A model generated the notes under the pieces. That model saw only the letters and a program-made list of their open reading frames with translations, was not told where the DNA came from and ran no database searches. The translations under genes were made by a program, and so were the position numbers. A stretch of DNA of 64,000 nt from assembly GCF_000454065.1 (NCBI RefSeq), contig NZ_ATNE01000001.1, positions 250,501-314,500 of the forward strand, written 5' to 3'. Positions 17,267 through 27,101 of the stretch are shown here, one piece after another; the stretch's first letter is position 1, and each line of letters starts with the position of its first letter. The DNA comes from Brevibacillus thermoruber 423. GTDB lineage: Bacteria; Bacillota; Bacilli; Brevibacillales; Brevibacillaceae.

Positions 17267-19144
17267 TTACTCGTTGACTTCCACGATGCGTCCTTCTACC
17301 TTCGGGTTTACCGTCTTTTTGTTCGTCAGCGCTTCTTCGACAATGGTATAGAGCGTGAGGCCGGTGTTGAACCCCGGTTTGTTGAACGACTCGTAGCCGT
17401 CTCCGCCCGCCGCGAGGAAGTCGTTGGTGGCTACCTTGTAGGTTTTCTTCAGGTCAAGCGGCTGGCCGCCCACTTTCACTTCCACGACCCGCTCGCCGGC
17501 CGGCTTGCTCGGGTTGTAGGTGAAGGACATGCCGCTGATTTGCGGGAAGCGTCCCGCGCCTTCCTCCACTTGGCTGACGCCGTTTTCCAGCGCCTTTTTC
17601 AGCTCTTCGCCGGTCACTTCGATCACGGTCAGGGTGTTCGGGAACGGCAGCAGCGTGTACAGGTCCTTCTTCGTGATGTCGCCCGCTTTCAGTTGGGTGC
17701 GGATGCCGCCCCCGTTGATCAGGGCTACGTCCGCTTCGTGTCCTTTGATCGACTTCGTGCGCTCCAGCATGATGTCGGCGATCAGGTTGCCGACGTTGGT
17801 TTCCTTTTTGCGCACGAGGCTGCGGTCGCCGTCCAGATCCACTTCCGCCTTGGCGATCACGACGCCCATGACTTCGTCGATCTTGCTGACGATCTCCTGC
17901 ACCAGTTTCTCCACGTCCGGGTCAGCCTGTACGCTCTCGTCGTACTCTTTCAGCCCGCCGCTGAACGCGACCAGTTCCTTGCCCAGGTAGTACAGGTCGG
18001 CACGGCCCAGGGACTTGCCGTATTCCCAGTCCTGCACGATGTAGGTGCCGTTCACCACTTCCGGCGTCTTCAGCGGCGTGTGGGAGTGGCCGCCGACAAT
18101 CAGGTCGATGCCCGGCACGTTCTTCGCGATTTCGCGGTCCACGTCGATCCCCACGTGGGAGACCACGATCACGTGATCCACTTCCTTTTTCAACTGCGGC
18201 ACGACCACCTTCGCCACTTCCACCGGATTCTTGAAGGTCAGCCCTTTCACGTTGTCCGGATGGGTGAGAATCGGCGTGTCCTCCGCCACAAAGCCGACGA
18301 ACGCGAACTTCCTGCCGCCGATCTCCGCCTTGTACGTGGGCACGAGGAGCTCCGTGCCGTCCGCCTTGAACACGTTGGCGGAAATGATCGGGTGTTTCAG
18401 CATGTCGCGCAGCTTCAGGAGCTGTTCGTAGCCGAAGTCAAACTCGTGGTTGCCCGCCGCCATCACGTTGTAGCCGAGGTGGTTGAGAATCGGCACGACG
18501 GACTCTCCCTTGAACTGGTTGACGAAGACGGTGCCCTGGAAGGTGTCGCCGGCGTCGAGCAGCAGGAAGTTCTCGTTTTCCTGGCGCCACTCTTTCAGCA
18601 GCGTGGCAATCTTGGCAAAGCCGAATTCCTTGAGGTTTTTGTCCTCCTGGATGTGTCCGTGCGTGTCATTGGTGTGGGCGATGGTGATGTGCGTGGTGGC
18701 CGCGTCCCCCAGCGCCTGGAAGAATTCGCCGCGGGTCACCTGCGCCTTGTTTTCCAGCTTGAGCGTGTAGCCCAGCTTTTTCGCCAAATCCGTCAGCTTG
18801 GCGGCGGACAGAAGCTGTGTCGGGTTTTTGACGTCGTTCTCGGTAATCGCCCCCTGGTTTTTCAGCCAAGTCAGGTACGGGGCGGACCAGTGGGTGCCTT
18901 TGCCGGTCGGGGCGGCCGTGTTGGCTCCCTTCAGCTTGGCAAAGACCACGGCGGCTTCGGCCAGCGTCACGCTGCGGTTCAGCGCCAGATCACCGTTTTG
19001 GCCCGGCGAGAGGATGGACTTTTTCACCATCCAGTCCACGTGCTGCACCGGATGGAGCGGCGCGGCAAACGCCGACCCGGCCATCAGCGACGTACAGATC
19101 GCTGCGGCCAAAACGGCCAGACTGATGCGACGTGCTTTCTTCAT
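17267..19144 (-). CDS. Secreted 5'-nucleotidase / 2',3'-cyclic phosphodiesterase family protein
   Basis: 625 residues. A signal peptide (MKKARRISLAVLAAAICTSLMAGSAFAAP) is followed by a ~120-residue SLH-like region (SVTLAEAAVVFAKLKG), which may hold it to the cell wall. The metallophosphatase domain has AHTNDTHGHIQ, LLLDAGDTFQG, AAGNHEFDFG, VVSHVGID and VGGHSHT, all five metal-site blocks. The C-terminal 5'-nucleotidase domain follows (VALINGGGIRTQLKAGDIT ... TNDFLAAGGDGY). It would hydrolyse extracellular nucleotides to nucleosides and phosphate. ATG at 19144 is chosen because of the GGGGGGAG site and the signal peptide. Confidence 0.88.
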   Translation of the reverse strand: MKKARRISLAVLAAAICTSLMAGSAFAAPLHPVQHVDWMVKKSILSPGQNGDLALNRSVTLAEAAVVFAKLKGANTAAPTGKGTHWSAPYLTWLKNQGAITENDVKNPTQLLSAAKLTDLAKKLGYTLKLENKAQVTRGEFFQALGDAATTHITIAHTNDTHGHIQEDKNLKEFGFAKIATLLKEWRQENENFLLLDAGDTFQGTVFVNQFKGESVVPILNHLGYNVMAAGNHEFDFGYEQLLKLRDMLKHPIISANVFKADGTELLVPTYKAEIGGRKFAFVGFVAEDTPILTHPDNVKGLTFKNPVEVAKVVVPQLKKEVDHVIVVSHVGIDVDREIAKNVPGIDLIVGGHSHTPLKTPEVVNGTYIVQDWEYGKSLGRADLYYLGKELVAFSGGLKEYDESVQADPDVEKLVQEIVSKIDEVMGVVIAKAEVDLDGDRSLVRKKETNVGNLIADIMLERTKSIKGHEADVALINGGGIRTQLKAGDITKKDLYTLLPFPNTLTVIEVTGEELKKALENGVSQVEEGAGRFPQISGMSFTYNPSKPAGERVVEVKVGGQPLDLKKTYKVATNDFLAAGGDGYESFNKPGFNTGLTLYTIVEEALTNKKTVNPKVEGRIVEVNE

Positions 19145-19232
19145 GATTGTTTCTCCCCCCAAAACAAAAATGATAGGATAGGACAGCACTACTGATTATA
19201 GCAAAATTTTCTTGCGATTTGTCCATGTTCTG

Positions 19233-20024
19233 TCAGAAACTTCTCATAAATTGGCCAATCGCCTCCGTCAGGTCATCCGGGACTTCCAGCATGCCCATGT
19301 GGCCCGCTTTCGAGAGCAGCACCTGGCGGACGTGCGGACCGTCTGCCGTAAAGGTCTTGGCCGGGGACACGATCTGGTCCTGTTCGCCGGCGACGAGCAG
19401 GACGGGCAGGCGCGTTTCCTGCAGGACGTGCCGACGGTCCGGCCGGTCTCTCATCCCCTGCAGCGTGTGGATCGCGCCCTTTGGATCGGTCCCAAGGCCG
19501 ATCTCCCTGGCCAGCCGCACGTCGTCAGGACGGGCCGCGGCGCTGTCCGGGGCAAACAGCTTGGGCACGAGCGCCTTGACGAACGGCTCCATCCCGTTCT
19601 GCCTGATGCTCTCCATGCCCTTGTCGCGGTTCGCCCTGCCCTGTTCGTCGTCGGGATACGCGGTGGAGTGGATGAGCCCGAAGCCGGTCAGCCTGTCCGC
19701 GTGGCGCTCGGCAAACGCCAGCGTCACGTAACCGCCCAGCGAGTGGCCCAGCAGCGCCGCCCGTTCCACCTCCAGCGCATCCAGCAGGTGGACCAGGTCC
19801 TCTGCCATCCGTTCCATCGTGTACGGCTCGTCCGGCGCGGAACTGCCGCCGTGTCCTCGCAGGTCAGGCGCAATCACGCGGAACCGCTCGGCCAGAGCGG
19901 GTATCACTTTTTGCCAATAGGCGGAACTGCCGCAAAAACCATGTACCAACAGAATCGGTTCGCCGCTGCCCGCATCGGTGTAGGCGAGGCGAACGCCGTT
20001 TGGCAAGGAAGCCTGTTTCATCAT
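19233..20024 (-). CDS. Alpha/beta hydrolase
   Basis: 263 residues of the classical alpha/beta hydrolase fold. It has the oxyanion segment LLVHGFCGSSAYW, the nucleophile elbow LLGHSLGGYVTLAF (Ser near 94), an acid in VAGEQDQIV and the catalytic His in SKAGHMGMLE. No signal peptide, so cytoplasmic. Members include esterases, haloperoxidase-like and dehalogenase-like enzymes; the sequence alone does not tell the substrate. It is transcribed away from the other hydrolase at 20211. Confidence 0.82.
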   Translation of the reverse strand: MMKQASLPNGVRLAYTDAGSGEPILLVHGFCGSSAYWQKVIPALAERFRVIAPDLRGHGGSSAPDEPYTMERMAEDLVHLLDALEVERAALLGHSLGGYVTLAFAERHADRLTGFGLIHSTAYPDDEQGRANRDKGMESIRQNGMEPFVKALVPKLFAPDSAAARPDDVRLAREIGLGTDPKGAIHTLQGMRDRPDRRHVLQETRLPVLLVAGEQDQIVSPAKTFTADGPHVRQVLLSKAGHMGMLEVPDDLTEAIGQFMRSF

Positions 20025-20146
20025 CGTGAATCCCCTACTTTCTGTCTTTTTTTCAAAGTGTTGCCCGGCCAGGCGGATCGATAAACCTGCCGGGAGAAAA
20101 CCGGATCACGTCGAAACCCCGATGATCCGGAGCGGAACAAGTCCCC

Positions 20147-20176
20147 TTGCCAGGGCTTGTCCTGCCCCTGTATGAT
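20147..20176 (+). promoter_or_regulatory. Promoter of the small hydrolase gene
   Basis: TTGCCA (20147-20152) and TATGAT (20171-20176) are 18 bases apart; the start codon follows 34 bases after the -10. Confidence 0.65.
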
Positions 20177-20210
20177 TGGAAAAACACGGTAATGAACTGA
20201 GGTGGTTCCC

Positions 20211-20900
20211 ATGGTACAAGCGATCACAGGAAGTGCACCGGTCAGCGGCGAGCGGGAGGTGCCCTATACCCTGATTCGGCCGGATGGCGGTCAGGGCCGC
20301 GCCGTTTGCTTTGTCTGCCCGGGAGCGAGCTACCTGTTTGACAAGCCGCTCCTGCACTTCTCCACCATGACGCTGCTCCGGTTCGGGGCAGACGTGGTGC
20401 ACGTCCGCTACGCGTACAGCAAGGACAACACCGTCTTTTGGAACCTGCCGGAAGACGAGCGCAGTCGGGTGATGCAGGAGGATGTCCGCGCCGTCACGGA
20501 GCGGGTGCTGCACCATTCTGACTACGGGCAGGTATTGTTTTTGGGCAAGTCGATCGGCACGCTGCCCATCGTGAACGGCGTCTGCCGCTCTCCCCGGCAT
20601 GCGCAGGCGGCCGTCATCCTGCTTACGCCCCTGCTGACGCTTCAAACGGTTGCCGACCATCTGCTCTCCTGCCCGCAGGCGGTCTTTCTGGCCACCGGCA
20701 CCGGCGATCCCTATTACAGCGAACCGGTGATCCGGCTGCTCGCCAAGACCCGGCCAAACGTGACACTGCACATCGTCTCTCAGGCCAACCACGCGCTGGA
20801 AATCGGTCTGGACGCGGAGGCGTCGCTCGACGTGCTGCGCAGCCTCATGCGGGACATGGCCCTGTTCCTCTCCGACCGCCTCCCGATACCGGCGCGATAG
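20211..20900 (+). CDS. Small alpha/beta hydrolase family protein
   Basis: 229 residues. The probable nucleophile motif is LGKSIGTLPI (GKSIG), with an acid in ATGTGDPYY and a His in VSQANHALEIG, so the catalytic triad order fits the fold. It is a short version lacking a large cap domain, like the YoaK/KANL3-type dienelactone-hydrolase-like proteins. ATG at 20211 follows GAGGTGG; a GTG nine bases earlier is less likely. Cytoplasmic; substrate unknown. Confidence 0.7.
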   Translation: MVQAITGSAPVSGEREVPYTLIRPDGGQGRAVCFVCPGASYLFDKPLLHFSTMTLLRFGADVVHVRYAYSKDNTVFWNLPEDERSRVMQEDVRAVTERVLHHSDYGQVLFLGKSIGTLPIVNGVCRSPRHAQAAVILLTPLLTLQTVADHLLSCPQAVFLATGTGDPYYSEPVIRLLAKTRPNVTLHIVSQANHALEIGLDAEASLDVLRSLMRDMALFLSDRLPIPAR

Positions 20901-21189
20901 GATACGGGCTGCGGAGGCCGCCCTGTCTGTTCCCGGCACCGCCGGCGGTTCGCCGCAGCCCGTCCCCCTTCCCTCTTCCGACGGCGTGCCGCTTGCTTTT
21001 CCCTGTCCCACGTTTTTCGCTCCCCCAGATCTTTGGCACCGAAAACAATCCGAATTGCGTTCCCACTCCCCAGACTTTCGACCCATTTCTCGTTTTGCGC
21101 TGCAAAAACGCTCACGACGAAAGCCCCTCGTGCCGATATGAGTAAGGGACCTCGCGTTCACGACTCTGATCACACCTGGAGGAAGCGTC
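20901..21189. other. Intergenic region without visible gene
   Basis: About 290 bases between two same-strand genes. I see the ribosome site CTGGAGGAAG for the next gene at its right end but no convincing gene, hairpin or repeat. Confidence 0.5.
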
Positions 21190-22113
21190 ATGACACATGC
21201 ATCTCGTCCGGCACTTATCCTGCTTATCGTGCTGAGCGTATTTATGACAGGACTCTCCACCGAAGAGAACACTGCCGAAGTGAAAACTGCCCAAGTAAAT
21301 CCTGCCGAAGAGAAGGCGCTGAAAGCCACATGGCTCTGGCAAACGTACCTGACCGCCTCGGAGCCGGATCAGATCCTCTCGTTTGCCGCGGAGCAAGGCG
21401 TGACCCTGCTGTATCTGAAAATCGACACCTCGCTCACCCCCGCGTATTACCGGCCGTTCATCGGCAAAGCCCGCGCCGCCGGGATCGACGTGCACGCCTT
21501 GGGCGGGAAAGCCGATTGGGGGCTGGAACAAAACCGGCAGGACATCCTCGCCCTGGTCGATTGGGTCAACCAGTACAATCTTGCGGCCGGCGACCATGAA
21601 AAAATCACCGGCATTCACCTGGACATCGAACCGTACGTCCTGCCCGCGTGGAAAACGGACCGGGAAGCGGTCATCCGGCAGTGGATGGGCAACGTGGAGG
21701 CGTACGTCGGCAAAATCAGGCAGAATCCCTCGCTGCAGATTGGCTGTGACCTGCCGTTTTGGCTGGACAATACCCCTATCCCCGGCAGCCCTGACACCTC
21801 GCTGGCCGAATGGATGATCGCCAAGCACGATCACGTGACCGTGATGGCTTACCGCGACCGGGCGGCCGGACCGAACAGCATCTCCTCGATCGTGACGCAG
21901 GAACTGGAGATGGCCGACCGGTACGACAAGAAGGTGCTTGTCGCCGTCGAAACGAAGCAGAGCAGCGAGGGCAATTTCATCACCTTTTTCGAGGAAGGCA
22001 GCGCGTACATGGACAGCGAACTGGACAAGCTGCCCGCACTCATGGCGGAGCACCCTTCCTTTGCGGGAGTGGCGATCCACTCCTTTGAATACTGGAAAGA
22101 ACTGGGGAGATAA
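21190..22113 (+). CDS. Exported TIM-barrel-like protein of unknown function
   Basis: 307 residues with an N-terminal hydrophobic segment (PALILLIVLSVFMTGLS) that looks like a signal peptide or anchor. The body alternates strand and helix signals typical of a (beta/alpha)8 barrel: VTLLYLKID, GIDVHALGG, ITGIHLDIEPY, LQIGCDLPFWL, HVTVMAYRD, KVLVAVETK and FAGVAIHSFEYW. The LDIEPY strand-end carboxylates resemble the DxE of GH18-type barrels, yet the full DxxDxDxE motif is absent. It may be a carbohydrate-active or polysaccharide-binding barrel. ATG at 21190 follows GGAGGAAG. Monocistronic. Confidence 0.6.
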   Translation: MTHASRPALILLIVLSVFMTGLSTEENTAEVKTAQVNPAEEKALKATWLWQTYLTASEPDQILSFAAEQGVTLLYLKIDTSLTPAYYRPFIGKARAAGIDVHALGGKADWGLEQNRQDILALVDWVNQYNLAAGDHEKITGIHLDIEPYVLPAWKTDREAVIRQWMGNVEAYVGKIRQNPSLQIGCDLPFWLDNTPIPGSPDTSLAEWMIAKHDHVTVMAYRDRAAGPNSISSIVTQELEMADRYDKKVLVAVETKQSSEGNFITFFEEGSAYMDSELDKLPALMAEHPSFAGVAIHSFEYWKELGR

Positions 22114-22123
22114 TCCTCCAAAA

Positions 22124-22158
22124 CAAAAGTCCCTGCCGCAACCGGACAGGGACTTTTG
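22124..22158. terminator. Bidirectional terminator between the barrel gene and hemL
   Basis: A perfect 12-bp stem (CAAAAGTCCCTG / CAGGGACTTTTG) with an 11-base loop. A and T runs on its two flanks let it serve both the plus-strand gene and the hem operon ending at 22217. Confidence 0.88.
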
Positions 22159-22216
22159 TTATCTCAACGCTCCCGGCAGTGCGGGCGCCTGCAGCTTTTC
22201 TTCGCCGTGTGCCGGC

Positions 22217-23500
22217 TTACAGCTTTTTCATCGCGTTGTAGCTGGCTTCGATGGTGCGCTCGATGTCCGCTTCCGTGTGGGCCAGCGAGACGAACATGCC
22301 CTCGAACTGGGACGGCGGAATCATTACGCCTTCTTCCAGCAGGTGGCGGAAATACTTGGAGAAGCGCTCCAGATCGGACGTCTTGGCCGTCTCGTAGTTG
22401 ACGACCGGCGTCTCCGTAAAGAACAGGCAGACCATGGAGCCGACGCGGTTCACCGTGTGCGGGATGCCCAGCTTGCGGGCGTTGTCCGCCAGTCCTTCGG
22501 CCAACCGGGCGGAGAGTGCTTCCAACCGCTCGTAGACCCCTTCCTGCCCCAGCTCCCGCAGCGTGGTCAATCCGGCGGCCATCGCCAGCGGATTGCCGGA
22601 CAGGGTACCCGCCTGGTAGATCGGTCCCGCAGGGGCTATCTGCAGCATGATGTCCCGCCTGCCGCCGTATGCGCCGACCGGCAGGCCGCCGCCGATCACC
22701 TTGCCCATCGTCGTCAGGTCCGGCGTGATGCCGTACAGCTCCTGGGCGCCGCCGCGGGCGACGCGGAAGCCGGTCATCACCTCGTCAAAGATCAGCAGCG
22801 TTCCGTAGCGCTGCGTAATCTCCCGCAAGCCCTGCAGAAAGCCCGGCTGCGGCGGCACGACGCCCATGTTGCCGGCAACCGGTTCCACGATCACCGCGGC
22901 CAGATCGTCGCCGAACGCTTCGAACGCCATCTTGACGCTCTCCAGATCGTTGTACGGTACGGTGATCGTATTGATGGCCGTCGCTTCCGGCACGCCGGGG
23001 CTGTCGGGCAGTCCGAGCGTGGCCACGCCGGACCCCGCCTTGATCAGCAGGCTGTCGGCATGCCCGTGGTAACAGCCCTCGAACTTCATGATCTTGTTCC
23101 GCTTGGTGTAGCCGCGCGCCAGCCTGAGCGCGCTCATCGTCGCCTCCGTGCCGGAGTTGACCATCCGCACCACTTCGACCGACGGGACGATCTCGCAGAC
23201 CAGTTTGGCCATCTCCGTCTCCCGTTCGGTCGGAGCGCCAAAGCTGGTGCCGAGCGCGGCCGCTTCCTGGATCGCCGCCAGCACTTTCGGGTGGGCGTGT
23301 CCCAGGATCAGCGGCCCCCAGGAGCCGATGTAGTCGATGTAGGTGTTGCCGTCCACGTCGACGACGCGGGCCCCCTCCCCTTTGGCGATGTAGACGGGAT
23401 TGCCGCCCACGCTTTTAAACGCCCGCACCGGGCTGTTTACTCCACCCGGTATGTACTGCTGCGCTTCCGCAAACAGCCGGACCGATTTCTCCATGTTCAT
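22217..23500 (-). CDS. hemL: Glutamate-1-semialdehyde 2,1-aminomutase
   Basis: 427 residues. PLP enzyme that converts glutamate-1-semialdehyde to 5-aminolevulinate. Family marks visible: [10 protein letters not shown], the PLP region [30 protein letters not shown], and the Schiff-base lysine in [23 protein letters not shown] at 23500 is chosen because GAGGTGAG lies upstream. It ends the hemAXCDBL operon, with 7 bases after hemB. Confidence 0.96.
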   Translation of the reverse strand: MNMEKSVRLFAEAQQYIPGGVNSPVRAFKSVGGNPVYIAKGEGARVVDVDGNTYIDYIGSWGPLILGHAHPKVLAAIQEAAALGTSFGAPTERETEMAKLVCEIVPSVEVVRMVNSGTEATMSALRLARGYTKRNKIMKFEGCYHGHADSLLIKAGSGVATLGLPDSPGVPEATAINTITVPYNDLESVKMAFEAFGDDLAAVIVEPVAGNMGVVPPQPGFLQGLREITQRYGTLLIFDEVMTGFRVARGGAQELYGITPDLTTMGKVIGGGLPVGAYGGRRDIMLQIAPAGPIYQAGTLSGNPLAMAAGLTTLRELGQEGVYERLEALSARLAEGLADNARKLGIPHTVNRVGSMVCLFFTETPVVNYETAKTSDLERFSKYFRHLLEEGVMIPPSQFEGMFVSLAHTEADIERTIEASYNAMKKL

Positions 23501-23507
23501 CGTCCGC

Positions 23508-24482
23508 TCACCTCGCCAGCCATTTTGCCACGTCTTTGGCATGATAGGTAATGATCAGGTCGGCACCGGCGCGCTTGAAGCCGACCATCGTTTCCATCAC
23601 GATCCGCTCTTCGTCGATCCAGCCGTTGGCCGCCGCCGCTTTGACCATCGAATACTCGGCGCTCACGTTGTAGACGACGATCGGCAGATGGAAGGACTCC
23701 CGCAGGCGCAGCACCATGTCCATGAACGCCAGCCCCGGTTTGACCATCAGGAAGTCAGCCCCCTCCGCCACGTCCGAAGCCGCTTCGCGCAGCCCTTCGC
23801 GGGCGTTGGCCGGATCCATCTGGTACGTCTTGCGGTCGCCGGACTTGGGCGCGGAGTGAGCCGCGTCTCGGAACGGACCGTAGAACGACGAGGCGTATTT
23901 GACCGCGTAGGACATGATCGGCACGTGGGTAAAGCCGGCTTCGTCCAGCGCCGCGCGGATCGCCGCCACGAAGCCGTCCATCATGTTGGACGGCGCGATG
24001 ATGTCCGCTCCCGCTTTCGCCTGCGAGACAGCCGTCGCCGCCAGCAGCTTCAGTGATTCGTCATTGACCACGTCGCCGTCGTGCAGCACGCCGCAGTGAC
24101 CGTGGTCGGTGTACTGGCAGAGACACGTGTCGGCGATGACGACCAGCTCCGGATGTCTCTCCTTGATCTGACGGATGGCCCGCTGCGTCACGGCGTCGTC
24201 GTTGTAGGCTTCCGATCCGCAGGCATCCTTGTGCTCCGGCACGCCGAAGACCAGCACGGACTGGATGCCCAACGCCGCCACCTCATCGATCTCCTCGTTC
24301 AGGCGGTCCAGCGAGAAGTGATAGACGCCCGGCATGGAGGGAATTTCCTCCTTGACGTTCGATCCTTCCACCACGAAGATCGGGTAGATCAGATCCTCCA
24401 CACGAACGTGGTTTTCGCGTACCAAACTGCGCATCGCCGCGCTGGAACGCAGCCGGCGATGACGGTCAAATGTGAGTGCCAT
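23508..24482 (-). CDS. hemB: Porphobilinogen synthase (delta-aminolevulinate dehydratase)
   Basis: 324 residues. Condenses two 5-aminolevulinates to porphobilinogen. Visible marks: the metal-binding cysteine region [17 protein letters not shown], the first Schiff-base lysine in [17 protein letters not shown], and the second in [17 protein letters not shown] at 24482 fits the GGGAGGGG site better than the ATG six bases upstream. The start overlaps the end of hemD. Confidence 0.97.
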   Translation of the reverse strand: MALTFDRHRRLRSSAAMRSLVRENHVRVEDLIYPIFVVEGSNVKEEIPSMPGVYHFSLDRLNEEIDEVAALGIQSVLVFGVPEHKDACGSEAYNDDAVTQRAIRQIKERHPELVVIADTCLCQYTDHGHCGVLHDGDVVNDESLKLLAATAVSQAKAGADIIAPSNMMDGFVAAIRAALDEAGFTHVPIMSYAVKYASSFYGPFRDAAHSAPKSGDRKTYQMDPANAREGLREAASDVAEGADFLMVKPGLAFMDMVLRLRESFHLPIVVYNVSAEYSMVKAAAANGWIDEERIVMETMVGFKRAGADLIITYHAKDVAKWLAR

Positions 24483-25290
24483 GTACATCCCCTCCCAGAT
24501 TTGCTGTCAACGCTTGCAACAAGCCGTCCACCGTGTACTCCCTGGCCACGGCGTGAACCGGCAGGCCGAGGCGTTTGGCTGTCTCGGCCGTAACCGGCCC
24601 GATGCAGACGATCCGCACGGAGACCAGCAAGCCGTCCAACCCGTACGGGGCCATCACCTGCATGAAGTGCTGCACCGTGGATGAACTGGTAAACGCGATC
24701 GCGTCGATTTCCCCCCGCCGCAGCCGCTCCGCCGCTTCCGGGGCGCCCTCGCCGTCGATGACCGTCTCGTAGGCGTCCACCTCGGTCACCTGCAGCCCCA
24801 TGCGGCGCAGTTCGTCCGGCAGCGTCTTGCGGGCGATGTCGGCCCGCGGCAGCAGCACCCGCTGGCCCGGTGCCAGACGCCCCCGGAGCGCGGCGAGCAT
24901 GCCCTCGGCCACGTAGTCGGACGGAATGACGTCCGCCGTCCAGCCGTGTTTGTCCAGTTCGGCCGCCGTCTTGGGCCCCACCGCCGCCACGCGGGCGGTC
25001 ATCCGGTCCGGGCTCACGCCCAACTGCCGCATTCTATCCAGAAAGAAGCGGACGCCGTTGACACTGGTGAACATCACCCAGTCAAACGCATCCAGGCGGG
25101 CGATCGCGTCGTCGAGCGGTCCGGTGTCGGCCGGCGGCACCATTTTCAGCAGCGGAAACACGTATGCCTCGCCGCCCAGCGCCTCAATCTTTTCCACCAG
25201 CTCGCGGGCCTGGCTGCGGGCCCGCGTCACCATCACCCGGACGCCGGAAAGCGGCAGGCGATCCTCTCCAAGCGGCGCCGGCCGGTTCAT
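24466..25290 (-). CDS. hemD: Uroporphyrinogen-III synthase
   Basis: 274 residues. Closes hydroxymethylbilane to uroporphyrinogen III with inversion of ring D. The family is divergent, but the protein begins [34 protein letters not shown] and has [26 protein letters not shown] and [16 protein letters not shown] in the right order for the two-domain HemD fold. Position between hemC (4-base overlap) and hemB (17-base overlap) confirms it. Confidence 0.93.
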   Translation of the reverse strand: MNRPAPLGEDRLPLSGVRVMVTRARSQARELVEKIEALGGEAYVFPLLKMVPPADTGPLDDAIARLDAFDWVMFTSVNGVRFFLDRMRQLGVSPDRMTARVAAVGPKTAAELDKHGWTADVIPSDYVAEGMLAALRGRLAPGQRVLLPRADIARKTLPDELRRMGLQVTEVDAYETVIDGEGAPEAAERLRRGEIDAIAFTSSSTVQHFMQVMAPYGLDGLLVSVRIVCIGPVTAETAKRLGLPVHAVAREYTVDGLLQALTANLGGDVHGTHI

Positions 25291-26231
25291 CCCTGATTCT
25301 CCTTCTGCACCTCTGCCAGCACCTCGCCGGCTCCTTCCGCCAGCAGGGTTTCAGCCAGCTCACGGCCGAGTGCGGCCGGATCGGTGCCGGTGGCCGTCCG
25401 CTTGAACACCCGTTTGCCGTCGGGCGACGCGACCAGTCCGGTCAGCGTCACCGTCGGCACGGCATCGCCCGACGCTTCCGCCACGGTGGCATAAGCCCCG
25501 ATCGGCACCTGGCAGCCGCCCTGCAGGCGGTGCAGGAAGCTGCGCTCCGCCGTCACCGCCAGGCGGGTCGGCGGGTCGTCCAGGCGGCGCAGAAGCGCGA
25601 GCGTCTCCTCGTCGTCGGCCCGGCACTCGATGGCCAATGCCCCCTGCCCGACAGCCGGCACGCTGATCTCCACCGGCAGGTACTGGCTGATCGTCCCGTC
25701 CCACTTGACCCGCTCCAGTCCGGCCGCTGCCAGGATGATGGCGTCGAAATTGCCTTCGTTCAGTTTGCGGATGCGGGTGTCGATATTGCCGCGCAGCGAT
25801 TCGATCTGGATGTCCGGCCGGTAGGCCAAAAGCTGTGCGGAGCGGCGCAGGCTGCTCGTGCCCACCAGCGCCCCGTGCGGCAGCTCATCCAGCGTCTTGC
25901 CGTCCTTGGACAAGAGCACGTCGCGGGGGTCCACCCGTTTCGGAATCGCGCCGATCACCAGCCCTTCCGGCAGTTCCGCCGGCATGTCCTTCAGGCTGTG
26001 CACGGCCAGGTCCGTCTCCTTGTCCAGCAGCGACTGCTCAATTTCCTTGACGAACAGCCCCTTGCCGCCCACTTTGGACAGCGTGACGTCCAGGATGCGG
26101 TCTCCTTTGGTGACGATTTCATGCAGTTCAAATGCCGCTTCGGGCGCGAGCCGTTTCAATTGGTCCACGACCCAATTGGTCTGGGTGAGCGCCAGCATGC
26201 TGCGGCGCGTTCCCACCTTCCAGTTTCTCAT
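25287..26231 (-). CDS. hemC: Porphobilinogen deaminase (hydroxymethylbilane synthase)
   Basis: 314 residues, standard length. It polymerises four porphobilinogens on a dipyrromethane cofactor bound to Cys; that Cys is in the segment [15 protein letters not shown]. Other marks are [25 protein letters not shown] and [18 protein letters not shown] at 26231 follows AAGGAGG. Third gene of the operon. Confidence 0.97.
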   Translation of the reverse strand: MRNWKVGTRRSMLALTQTNWVVDQLKRLAPEAAFELHEIVTKGDRILDVTLSKVGGKGLFVKEIEQSLLDKETDLAVHSLKDMPAELPEGLVIGAIPKRVDPRDVLLSKDGKTLDELPHGALVGTSSLRRSAQLLAYRPDIQIESLRGNIDTRIRKLNEGNFDAIILAAAGLERVKWDGTISQYLPVEISVPAVGQGALAIECRADDEETLALLRRLDDPPTRLAVTAERSFLHRLQGGCQVPIGAYATVAEASGDAVPTVTLTGLVASPDGKRVFKRTATGTDPAALGRELAETLLAEGAGEVLAEVQKENQG

Positions 26232-26252
26232 GGTAGCCTCCTTGCATGGCGG

Positions 26253-27071
26253 TTACAGCCAACTGTGGAATTTGGAGATGTCGGTGGCCAGAAAGTTGAC
26301 CAGCAGCAGCAGAAACGCCGTCAGGTTAAACTGGGCCAGCCGCCGCATCTGCCACGTGTCGCTGAAGCGCTTGTACAGCCAGTACGAATACGCCCCCAGC
26401 ACCAGGATCGACAGCAGCACCTTGGCATCGAGCCAGAACTTTTCCGGCAGGACCAGCTTGCCCCAGATGATCCCGAGGATGATCGCCAAGAGCAGCATCG
26501 GCACCCCGACCACGTTCATCCGGTACGCGTATACTTCCAGCATGTCAAGGCTGGGCAGCCGCCGTAAAAGCGGCGTCCAGCGCTTTTCTTTCAGCATTTT
26601 ATGCTGCAGGAGATACATGGCCGAAAAGATCATCGACAGGGAAAACGCCCCGTAGCTGAACATCGCCAGCGTGATGTGGATCAAGAGCAGTTCCGACGTG
26701 AGCGTCTCCGATACGGCCGTCAGCGGCGTCTCCGGCAAAAACATAGAGAGCACCAGCACGACAAAGCCGATCACGTTGGTAAAAAAAACCAGCAAATCGA
26801 TGCGAAAAAAATAGTTGATCACGAGCGACAGGGTGACCAGCACCCAGGAATAAAAAAAGAGCGTCTCAAACAGCGTGATGACGGGAAAGTAGGATTTCTC
26901 CGCCATCTGTGAGACGAAAAAAGCGGATTGCAAGGCCCAAACGACAGCAAGCAACCCGAAAGCCAGACGGTTGACTTTCCGGTTGCTTTGCAAGAAGTCG
27001 TTGAAATAGAAGAGAACACTTGCAGCGTAGAGAAAGATCGTCAAGTCGTAGATCCATCTCGCGTCGGCCAT
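26253..27071 (-). CDS. hemX: HemX / CcsA-like membrane protein
   Basis: 272 residues with about eight membrane segments, of the cytochrome c assembly (CcsA/CcmC) superfamily. In B. subtilis HemX is encoded between hemA and hemC and negatively affects HemA abundance; the same gene order is present here. A tryptophan-rich haem-handling WWD motif as in true CcsA is not seen, which fits HemX rather than a cytochrome assembly factor. ATG at 27071 follows GAGAGGAGAG. Confidence 0.9.
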   Translation of the reverse strand: MADARWIYDLTIFLYAASVLFYFNDFLQSNRKVNRLAFGLLAVVWALQSAFFVSQMAEKSYFPVITLFETLFFYSWVLVTLSLVINYFFRIDLLVFFTNVIGFVVLVLSMFLPETPLTAVSETLTSELLLIHITLAMFSYGAFSLSMIFSAMYLLQHKMLKEKRWTPLLRRLPSLDMLEVYAYRMNVVGVPMLLLAIILGIIWGKLVLPEKFWLDAKVLLSILVLGAYSYWLYKRFSDTWQMRRLAQFNLTAFLLLLVNFLATDISKFHSWL

Positions 27072-27101
27072 GTACGCTCTCCTCTCTTTCCATTTCGGTA
27101 T

